From Pseudomonas bharatica CSV86 (lineage in GTDB: Bacteria; Pseudomonadota; Gammaproteobacteria; Pseudomonadales; Pseudomonadaceae), in NCBI RefSeq assembly GCF_000319305.2, contig NZ_AMWJ02000004.1:310001-374000 (forward strand): 64,000 nt of DNA, written 5' to 3'. The notes under the pieces were generated by a model. The model was not told where the DNA came from. It saw only the letters and a program-made list of their open reading frames with translations, and did no database searches. Positions 1 to 6,667 of this stretch are shown in pieces. Positions within the stretch are counted from its first letter, which is position 1; each line of letters opens with the position of its first letter. Position numbers and translations under genes: made by a program.

Positions 1-75
1 AACGTCGCGATGCTCCTGGCCCCAAAGGTTAAATGGCCTGCCGAAATGGATCTCGAATCGAGGACGGCGCCATGA
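1..75 (+). CDS. 3' end of a DUF6708-like protein (partial)
   Basis: The first 25 codons of the window are the tail of a gene that enters from the left and stops with TGA at 73-75. The encoded C-terminus (NVAMLLAPKVKW...LESRTAP) is nearly identical to the last 24 residues of the gene at 109-876, differing at only two residues. The two genes are therefore tandem paralogues. The body of this copy is outside the window, so nothing more can be said about its function. Confidence 0.8.
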   Translation, partial: NVAMLLAPKVKWPAEMDLESRTAP

Positions 76-108
76 GCATGACGGCTAAGGGCGCTGAAGG
101 GAGCTGGA

Positions 109-876
109 ATGAATAGGCCGAAGCTTGCTCCACCTTGTCCGGGTTGGCGGGAGGATTTATCCGGTCCTGACGAGTTGCCCACTCTTGCGCCGTCCCTCGG
201 TTTTGACACGCCTAACCACCAAGATGATGTCTTTCTAGAGATACCCAGAGCTGCGGCGCTTGTCAGAGGTTTGGTGGTCGTTTCTGTGCCCTTACTGGCA
301 ATATCGCTTTTATTTGTTTCCTGGCTTTATATAACGGCTGAAAGAACGCTTAAGCCTGAAGAGTGGTTTATATTTATTTCCATGTTATTGATTGGAGCTT
401 GGTCGCTCCCAATTTTTTGGAAGCTTGATGTATCCCCTCCCCGGGATTTACCACTCCGCTTTAACCGAGCCAGGCAACGACTCTACGCGTACAACTTCAA
501 CCACCGCTGGTGGAACCCTTTCGAGCGCTGGCAAGTGACACCGGTAGCCTATGACTGGTCGCAAGTACGGGCCGAGCGCTGGTTGCAGCGTGGCGCGACT
601 ACCCACGGGATCATCATCAAGGGCGGCGTGGTGCTCTCCATCGTCAAGCCGGGCACCAACGAAGTCATCGACCGTTTCCCTCTTACCACCATGGGCGCTG
701 ACGGGCACGCTTGGGCCTACATCTGCACCTACATGCAGAAAGGCCCTGACGCGCTGCCTCCCCCCGGCCCGGCGAAAGATCACAACGATGTGCTGTGGTG
801 CAACATCGCCGTGCTCCTTGCCCCAAAGGTTAAATGGCCTGCCGAAATGGATCTCGAGTCGAGGACGGCGCCATGA
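109..876 (+). CDS. DUF6708-like membrane protein, tandem paralogue
   Basis: A 255-residue protein with two predicted membrane helices in its N-terminal half, about residues 47-72 and 86-105. A soluble part follows, containing the Trp-rich stretch HRWWNPFERW near residue 128. It resembles DUF6708 proteins, which in Pseudomonas often occur as tandem copies near type VI effector genes; that family link is from memory. The start ATG has a good ribosome site (AAGGGAG, 97-103). The segment encoding the membrane helices (about 250-430) is visibly AT-richer than the neighbourhood, which suggests transfer. It follows the near-identical partial copy ending at 75 by 33 bases. Function is unknown. Confidence 0.65.
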   Translation: MNRPKLAPPCPGWREDLSGPDELPTLAPSLGFDTPNHQDDVFLEIPRAAALVRGLVVVSVPLLAISLLFVSWLYITAERTLKPEEWFIFISMLLIGAWSLPIFWKLDVSPPRDLPLRFNRARQRLYAYNFNHRWWNPFERWQVTPVAYDWSQVRAERWLQRGATTHGIIIKGGVVLSIVKPGTNEVIDRFPLTTMGADGHAWAYICTYMQKGPDALPPPGPAKDHNDVLWCNIAVLLAPKVKWPAEMDLESRTAP

Positions 877-972
877 CTGCGGAATGCTGTTCTGAAATGC
901 TCACCAAAGCTCATCGCCCGTGTCGGTGACACCACCAACCGAAGGGGATCCGGACTGGCGAGTGGCGTGAAT

Positions 973-1389
973 TCAGCGTGTGAAAAGCACCGAGCAAGCA
1001 CTCTTCCACGCCTCATGCTGATACTTGTTGAGGGCCGCCGGAGGCGCAAGGTCATGCTTCTTCCCCTGCGCCGCAATCGTCTGCGGCGACACCAGCAGCA
1101 CCTCGCACCCCTGCAGCAACTGCAGCAGCCCTTCCAGCTTGAACGTCACCGGCCCACCGGCGAAGTCGCCTTTCTTGCTGCGCTTCTTGATCGCTACATG
1201 AGTCACGCCGTGTTCACTAACAAACGCCTGCACACGGGCCAAAAACTCGCGGACCTGCCCGGCATCCTCGTCATCTTCGATGCCGATCTTCTTGATGGCG
1301 CTGGGCAGATGTACCGGTTGCCCGGCGTCCAGGCTGGCCAGGGCCAGCAGGGCTTCGCTGCCCTTGAGTTCGATACCGCACGTAATCAT
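973..1389 (-). CDS. DUF3010 family protein
   Basis: A 138-residue cytosolic protein with the typical DUF3010 layout. It opens MITCGIELKG. The middle holds the strongly conserved block VAIKKRSKKGDFAGGPVTFK, and a later stretch reads VLLVSPQTI followed by ALNKYQHEAWKSA. The fold resembles RNase H-like nucleotide-binding proteins, but no activity is established for the family. I chose the ATG at 1389 because homologues begin MITCG; the longer upstream reading frame is out of phase with the gene next door and looks non-coding. It lies 7 bases downstream of the lprI-like gene on the same strand and may be co-transcribed with it. Confidence 0.75.
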   Translation of the reverse strand: MITCGIELKGSEALLALASLDAGQPVHLPSAIKKIGIEDDEDAGQVREFLARVQAFVSEHGVTHVAIKKRSKKGDFAGGPVTFKLEGLLQLLQGCEVLLVSPQTIAAQGKKHDLAPPAALNKYQHEAWKSACSVLFTR

Positions 1390-1396
1390 GGAAGTC

Positions 1397-1804
1397 TCAG
1401 TCGGAGGTCGGCAGGCCGAGGGATTGCAGGTATTCGGAGCGGTCGTCGTTGCGCTGCGCCATGCAGGTGTTCTGCGCGGCGTCGAAGGCCTTGCCTGCGG
1501 GGATGTCGTAGGTTTCGACCTTGCAGTCGGCGTCACGCAGTTGTTTCCAGATGGTTTCGGCTTCGTTGAGGCGCTTGCTCAGTTCGGCGATTTTCGCGGC
1601 CTTGCCGGCGTATTGTTCCTTGATGCGGTCCTGCAGGTCGGCGAAGGCGGCGTCCAGCTCGCGCTCGGAGGCGGTGCGGCTGTAGCGGGCGCATTCGTAG
1701 TTCTGCTGGTCGGTTTCCACGTTGTCGCATGGCGTGCTTTCTTCTTCGGCAGCGTGGGCGCCGACGGCCAGGGCCGCGAGCATCAGCAAGACCATCGATT
1801 TCAT
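1397..1804 (-). CDS. LprI-family (DUF1311) secreted protein
   Basis: A 135-residue protein with a clear Sec signal peptide (MKSMVLLMLAALAVGAHA, then AEEES). The mature part has the LprI/DUF1311 pattern: an early CDNVETDQQNYECA motif with paired cysteines, a Glu/Ala-rich helical middle and a late NTCMAQR cysteine. Family members are periplasmic or lipoprotein lysozyme inhibitors, but the exact role here is not shown. The ATG at 1804 is preferred over the one at 1813, because the GGGAG ribosome site is 9 bases from the former and abuts the latter. Expression would begin from the short gap shared with the Fur box on the other side. Confidence 0.7.
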   Translation of the reverse strand: MKSMVLLMLAALAVGAHAAEEESTPCDNVETDQQNYECARYSRTASERELDAAFADLQDRIKEQYAGKAAKIAELSKRLNEAETIWKQLRDADCKVETYDIPAGKAFDAAQNTCMAQRNDDRSEYLQSLGLPTSD

Positions 1805-1906
1805 CAAAGTCATCTCCCAAAGGGCCATTAAAAGGTCTATGGACGGCGATTCTCGCTCTTTGCCAAGGCAAAGAACAGGGAGCATAGATGAAGGTTTTGG
1901 CGGTTG

Positions 1907-1925
1907 TTATTGATAATGATTATCG
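1907..1925. promoter_or_regulatory. Fur box upstream of the ECF sigma gene
   Basis: The sequence contains GATAATGATTATC at 1912-1924, matching the core of the Fur consensus (GATAATGATAATC). It lies about 60 bases before the GTG start of the sigma factor at 1986 and between two divergent genes. This predicts iron repression of the sigma/anti-sigma pair and possibly of the divergent lprI-like gene. Confidence 0.8.
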
Positions 1926-1985
1926 ACTGCCGGTAACATCGCCCGCCCATGCCTCCGGGCGACTTCTTCGACAGGCAGCCGAATC

Positions 1986-2489
1986 GTGGCGGACGACAAG
2001 CTGAAGCTTTACCTCGCGCATCGCGCGGCGCTGCTGGATTATGCGGCGCCCATCGTCGGCTGCCGGTCGCGGGCCGAGGATGTGGTGCAGGAAGCCTGGC
2101 TGCGTTTCAGCCGCCAGGAAGAAGACGCCGCGATCCGCCATCCGGCCAGTTACCTGTACCGCATCGTGCGTAACCTGTCCCTCGACCTGACCCGCCGCAG
2201 CGCCACGGAAAAGGTCCAGCCCGGCGGCGACGAGATCCTCGCCGAACTGCCGTCCAGCAGCGCTTCGCCGGAGCGCGAGGTCAGCGGCCAGAACGAACTG
2301 GCGGCGATCAGCCGGGCCCTTGAAGAATTACCCGAACGCACGCGCCTGGCCTTCGAGATGCATCGCTTGGGCGGCTTTACCCTGCAGCAGGTGGCGAGCC
2401 ATCTGGATGTCTCCACCAGCCTGGTTCACCAACTGGTGCACGACGCCCTGCGCCATTGCCTGGAACGCCTGGAGCCGGACGATGAGTGA
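1986..2489 (+). CDS. FecI-type ECF sigma factor
   Basis: A 167-residue sigma-70 factor of the iron-starvation (FecI/PvdS/FpvI) group. Region 2 reads RSRAEDVVQEAWLRF, followed by PASYLYRIVRNLSLDLTRR. Region 4 holds LEELPERTRLAFEMHRLGG and the helix-turn-helix VASHLDVSTSLVHQLVHDAL. The start is a GTG, with a weak purine-rich site just upstream. A Fur box precedes it. Its stop codon overlaps the start of the FecR gene, so the two are translationally coupled. By family it should direct transcription of the TonB receptor at 3823 when the FecR protein relays ligand binding. Confidence 0.88.
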   Translation: MADDKLKLYLAHRAALLDYAAPIVGCRSRAEDVVQEAWLRFSRQEEDAAIRHPASYLYRIVRNLSLDLTRRSATEKVQPGGDEILAELPSSSASPEREVSGQNELAAISRALEELPERTRLAFEMHRLGGFTLQQVASHLDVSTSLVHQLVHDALRHCLERLEPDDE

Positions 2490-3570
2490 GCGCCGTGACG
2501 ATGAGCTGGAAAAATCGGTGTCTGCCGCGTCTTTTGCCGGAGACGGGGCGCCTGTGCGACCCTTGCCGACCTTTTCTGCCTTTGGAGACATGCCCGACAT
2601 GACGTCAGCGGACAGCGCCACCCGGCGCCGCGACCAGGCGCTGGACTGGTTCCTGCGCCTGCAGGCGGCCCCCGGCGATGGGCAATTGCGCGCCGCAATG
2701 CAGCAGTGGTGCGCCGCCGACGAGGCCAATGCCAAGGCCTATCGCAAGGCCGAGCGGATCTGGCAACTGAGTGCGCAACTGGCGCCGACCACCCAGGCGC
2801 AATGGCCGGCCGAGCCGGTGCTGGCGCCGGTGGTGGCCCTTCCGGTACGGCCGAAGCGGCGGCGCTATTGGCTGGGTGGGGCGATTGCCGCGTGTCTGAT
2901 GATCGCCCTGGCGCCGTCCCTCAGCCTGCGCATGCAGGCGGACTATCGCACCGGCATGGGCGAAACCCGCGATGTCACCCTGGCCGACGGCAGCCTGGTG
3001 CAGATGGACAGCGACACGGCGATCGCCGTCGAGTACGCCGGTGATCGGCGCGATGTGAAGTTGCTTCGTGGGCAGGCGTTTTTCAAGGTCACGCCGGACA
3101 AGATCAAGCCCTTCCATGTGCGCGCCGAGGCGCTGGAGGTCACGGTGACCGGCACGGCGTTCAACGTCGATGTCGGTGCCGGTGCCGGGCAGATGCGCGT
3201 GGCGGTGCAGGAAGGCTCGGTCAAGGTCGATGACTGGCGCGCGGCGAAGGCGCTGGCGGCGCAGTTGAAGCCGGGTGAGCGGCTGGAGTATCACGAAGGG
3301 CAGGCCCGGGTGGATACATTCGCCCCGGGGCAGACGGCGGCCTGGCGCAATGGCCAGGTGATTGCCGATGACACGCCGGTCAGCGAGGTGGTGGCCCGTT
3401 TGAGTCGCTATACGCCAGGGCTGGTGGTGCTGCGCAACGATGAGCTGGGGCGCAAGCGGGTGACCGGCGTGTATGACCTGCGCAAGCCGCAGGCGGCGTT
3501 GCGTGCGGTGCTGCAGCCACATGGCGGCAAGGTCGAGGCTTATGGGCCTTGGGTGATCGTGCTGCGCTGA
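2482..3570 (+). CDS. FecR-type anti-sigma regulator
   Basis: A 362-residue inner-membrane sigma regulator. The N-terminal cytoplasmic part has the FecR pattern RRDQALDWFLRLQ ... WCAADEANAKAYRKAERIW. A single membrane helix spans about residues 129-148. The periplasmic FecR domain contains GETRDVTLADGSLVQMDSDT, GQAFFKV and VTGTAFNVD. The start overlapping the sigma gene has GGAG 7 bases upstream. An alternative ATG at 2599 would give 323 residues, the more usual FecR length, and the extra 39 residues show no recognisable domain. It should receive the signal from the STN domain of the receptor and control the sigma factor. Confidence 0.85.
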   Translation: MSERRDDELEKSVSAASFAGDGAPVRPLPTFSAFGDMPDMTSADSATRRRDQALDWFLRLQAAPGDGQLRAAMQQWCAADEANAKAYRKAERIWQLSAQLAPTTQAQWPAEPVLAPVVALPVRPKRRRYWLGGAIAACLMIALAPSLSLRMQADYRTGMGETRDVTLADGSLVQMDSDTAIAVEYAGDRRDVKLLRGQAFFKVTPDKIKPFHVRAEALEVTVTGTAFNVDVGAGAGQMRVAVQEGSVKVDDWRAAKALAAQLKPGERLEYHEGQARVDTFAPGQTAAWRNGQVIADDTPVSEVVARLSRYTPGLVVLRNDELGRKRVTGVYDLRKPQAALRAVLQPHGGKVEAYGPWVIVLR

Positions 3571-3592
3571 AACTTCTTCATTCCTCCTTTCG

Positions 3593-3673
3593 GGCCTCAT
3601 CGCTGGCCAGCCAGCTCCCACAGGAACTGCATGCACCGGACCCTGTGGGAGCTGGCTTGCCAGCGATGAGGCC
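3593..3673. repeat. REPIN (paired inverted REP)
   Basis: Two inverted REP sequences (core GCTGGCNNGCCAGC plus the CTCCCACAG tail) are separated by a short spacer and bounded by GGCCTCATCGC and its complement. It sits between fecR and the receptor promoter. Confidence 0.9.
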
Positions 3674-3723
3674 ATCAGCAACACCTCAAAAATCCCCTCC
3701 CGAAACTTTTTCATCTTTTTTCT

Positions 3724-3749
3724 GAAAATCCCCCGCGCTACCCCGTCTT
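3724..3749 (+). promoter_or_regulatory. candidate ECF (FecI-type) promoter of the receptor
   Basis: GAAAAT (3724-3729) and CGTCTT (3744-3749) are separated by 14 bases. This fits the -35 GAAAT-like and -10 CGTC-like elements of Pseudomonas iron-starvation sigma promoters. It lies about 75 bases before the receptor start codon, where a FecI-dependent promoter is expected. Confidence 0.5.
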
Positions 3750-3765
3750 CTGCTCCGCGCGCAGC

Positions 3766-3784
3766 AATGAGATCGATTCGTATT
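3766..3784. promoter_or_regulatory. possible second Fur-like operator
   Basis: AATGAGATCGATTCGTATT matches 14 of 19 positions of the AATGAGAATCATTCTCATT form of the Fur box. It lies immediately downstream of the candidate ECF promoter. If real, the receptor operon is repressed by iron directly as well as through the sigma factor. Confidence 0.4.
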
Positions 3785-3822
3785 AATTTTTTCCGGGAAT
3801 TGCCCGGGTCGGGGAGCGTGGT

Positions 3823-6651
3823 ATGTCTCAGGTGTTTTGCCCGGTGCCGCAAGGCCGGGGCGCTTGGTTGTCGTTGAAACGCGCTGCGTGCGGTGGCTTG
3901 CTGGGCCTGGCCTGCCTGGGGGCGCAAACGCCCTTGGCGCTGGCCGACGAGGTTGCCAGCCAGTGGCCGAACAGGGTCCACAGTTTCGACATCCCGGCCC
4001 AGCGTCTGTCCAGTGCGCTGGTCGCCTTCGGCCAGCAGAGCGGCCTGCAGGTGACGGTGGATGCGCAGTGGCTGCGCGATCACCAGTCCAACCCGGTCCA
4101 GGGCCGGATCGACAGCCTCGGCGCGCTATCGATGCTGCTGGCGGGCAGCGGCATTACCTGGGAGTACAACGATGGCGTGCTGAGTTTCCGCCTGCTGGCC
4201 GAAGCCGCCAATGGCCAGTTGGAACTGCATGAGACCCTGGTCCTCGGCAACACCGAGGAAAACAGCTACCAGGGCGCCACGGTGATCAACCACAAGGCGG
4301 TACAGAACTTCCCCGGGGCCAACGGTGACATCACCAAGCTGCTGCAGATGCACCCGGCGGTACAGTTCAGTGGCTCGCAGCAAAGCTCGAACAATCCCGG
4401 CGAAATCGACCCGGCGGATATCAGCATCAACGGCGCCAAGTTCTGGCAGAACAACTTCATGATCGACGGGATCTCGATCAACAACGACCTCGATCCCGGC
4501 GCCCATGGCTACAGCGAATCGCGCCAGTTCGACGCGGCGCCGAGCCGCTCCTACGGCATCGCCCTGGATGCTGACCTGCTGGAAGAAGTGAAGGTCTACG
4601 ACAGCAACGTGCCGGCCGAGTACGGTGGCTTCAACGGCGGCGTCATCGACTCCATCACCCGCCGGCCGACCCAGGATTTCCACGGCAAGTTTTCCTACGC
4701 CCTGAGCCGCTCGGAGTGGACCAAATACCACATCACCGAAGCCGACCAGAGCAACTTCGACAGTTCCACCGACGAGCAGTACACTCCGGAGTTCGAGAAA
4801 ACCACCCTGCGCGGCACCCTCGAAGGTCACCTGACCGACAATTTCGGGGCGATCTTCAGCTTCTCCCAGCGCCGTTCGACCATGCCGCTGAACCTCTACG
4901 ACAACAACTACACCAGCCCCAACAACGACAGCCGCGAGGACCAGACGCGCCAGCTCGACAGCTACCTGCTCAAGACCTACTGGGACGTCAACGACCGCCT
5001 GACCCTGGAAACCACACTGCTCAAGGCGCCACAGGAAAACACCCTGTTCCGCGCCAACTACCTGGACTCGAAGTACACCAATATCAATGGCGGACAGCAG
5101 GGCGCGATCAAGGCGACCTGGGAAGGCGACAGCGCGCGCTGGACCCACACCCTGGCCTACACCGATCTCTACAGCTCGCGCCGCGCCGATGCCGACGACA
5201 TCATCAACTGGTACTACTCCGAGGCGAAGAACTGGGGCAACCCGACGAGCAATACCTCCCGCAGTGGCGAAGGCTCCTTCGGCAATCTCGACCAGACCCA
5301 GAAGGGCCTCGACTACAGCCTCAAGGTGGACTGGGAAACCCTGCGCTTCGCCGGGGCCAACCACGCCTTCACCGCAGGCCTCGATCTGGGCCAGAAGAAA
5401 GCCACCTGGGAGCGCAAGGAAACCGGACAGGGCGTGTCCGGCTTCACCCGCGACAACGGCACCAGCTGCGCCAACGACGACCCCTGGTGTTCGGTCAGTC
5501 CACTGCTCAACGGCACTACCCGGCAGTGGGCCAACCTTCGCACCGAATATGGTGCGGGCAAAATCCAGGTCGAGGAGACCACCTGGGCCCTGTACGCCCA
5601 GGATGCCATCCAGATCGGCAAGCTCGGCCTGCGCCCCGGCGTGCGTTTCGAAGGCGACGACTACATGGACCAGAAAACCTTGTCGCCGCGCTTTGCTGGT
5701 GACTATGACTTCTTCGGTGACCGCAGCACCGTGCTGGTCTTCGGTGCCAACCGCTACTACGGGCGCAACCTGTTCAAGTACCGCCTGGCCGACGGCCGCC
5801 AGGCGATGAACACCCTGTACCGCCGCGCCACCCAGACTTCCGCCTGGGTCGGCAGCACCAACCTCAACACCACGCGCTTCTCTACCCTGGACATCCCCTA
5901 CGACGACGAACTGACCCTGGGTCTCGAACAGCGCTGGCTCGACACCGACTTCAGCCTCAAGTACGTGCACCGCAAGGGCCACGACAAGATCGTCAAGACC
6001 AACGTCCGGGTCCTCGGCGAAGACCCGCTGGCCGGCTACACCACGCTCTACACCAAGTACACCAACGAAGGCTCCAGCGAGAGCGACAACGTCAGCCTGA
6101 CCATTACTCCGGTCCAACCGATCCGCGTGCTCAACAGCCTGACCAGCTTGCAGGTGGCCCTGAACTGGTCGCAAACCAAGGACGCCTACGGCAGCTACGA
6201 CAGCTCGGTGGACGCCGACGAGTACGACAACAGCGACGTGATCTACAAAGGCTCGCGCATGCCCTACAACGAGCTGCCGGCCAGCGACTTCAACCGGCCG
6301 TGGACCGCACGCCTGAGCACTATCACCGAGATCCCGCAGTGGAACCTCACCATCAGCAACTTCTTCCGCTATCGCGGCGCCTACGAGCAGATCATCGATA
6401 CCGGCAGGGACGTTGATGTCGGTGGCGAATCCCTGGCGGTCTACGACGTGGCCAAGGTCAGCCCGGCGCCGACCTGGGACCTGAAGGTGAAATGGGAGAT
6501 CCCCACCGCGAAGGAGCAGGCGCTGTTCATGGCGGTGGACGTGACCAACGTCACCGACCGGGTCAACACGATCGTCTCCAGCAGCTCCACCGCACGTACC
6601 ACCTACGAGATCGGCCGCCAGTACTGGCTCGAGGTCGGCTACCGCTTCTGA
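3823..6651 (+). CDS. TonB-dependent receptor with STN signalling domain (FusA/YddB-like)
   Basis: A 942-residue outer-membrane transporter. A signal peptide ends about residue 41 (LALA, then DEV). An STN domain at about 52-125 (HSFDIPAQRLSSALVAFGQQSG...) marks it as a transducer that signals to a FecR protein. A plug domain follows, with VKVYDSNVPAEYGGFNGGVIDSITRRP. The long beta-barrel ends YWLEVGYRF with the terminal aromatic residue typical of barrels. It is downstream of the FecI/FecR pair and heads an operon with an M16 protease (16 bases later) and an ABC transporter. That neighbourhood, rather than the receptor sequence alone, suggests a protein or peptide ligand as for FusA or YddB. 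A siderophore cannot be excluded. Confidence 0.82.
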   Translation: MSQVFCPVPQGRGAWLSLKRAACGGLLGLACLGAQTPLALADEVASQWPNRVHSFDIPAQRLSSALVAFGQQSGLQVTVDAQWLRDHQSNPVQGRIDSLGALSMLLAGSGITWEYNDGVLSFRLLAEAANGQLELHETLVLGNTEENSYQGATVINHKAVQNFPGANGDITKLLQMHPAVQFSGSQQSSNNPGEIDPADISINGAKFWQNNFMIDGISINNDLDPGAHGYSESRQFDAAPSRSYGIALDADLLEEVKVYDSNVPAEYGGFNGGVIDSITRRPTQDFHGKFSYALSRSEWTKYHITEADQSNFDSSTDEQYTPEFEKTTLRGTLEGHLTDNFGAIFSFSQRRSTMPLNLYDNNYTSPNNDSREDQTRQLDSYLLKTYWDVNDRLTLETTLLKAPQENTLFRANYLDSKYTNINGGQQGAIKATWEGDSARWTHTLAYTDLYSSRRADADDIINWYYSEAKNWGNPTSNTSRSGEGSFGNLDQTQKGLDYSLKVDWETLRFAGANHAFTAGLDLGQKKATWERKETGQGVSGFTRDNGTSCANDDPWCSVSPLLNGTTRQWANLRTEYGAGKIQVEETTWALYAQDAIQIGKLGLRPGVRFEGDDYMDQKTLSPRFAGDYDFFGDRSTVLVFGANRYYGRNLFKYRLADGRQAMNTLYRRATQTSAWVGSTNLNTTRFSTLDIPYDDELTLGLEQRWLDTDFSLKYVHRKGHDKIVKTNVRVLGEDPLAGYTTLYTKYTNEGSSESDNVSLTITPVQPIRVLNSLTSLQVALNWSQTKDAYGSYDSSVDADEYDNSDVIYKGSRMPYNELPASDFNRPWTARLSTITEIPQWNLTISNFFRYRGAYEQIIDTGRDVDVGGESLAVYDVAKVSPAPTWDLKVKWEIPTAKEQALFMAVDVTNVTDRVNTIVSSSSTARTTYEIGRQYWLEVGYRF

Positions 6652-6667
6652 CTTTCCTCACCGTGGA

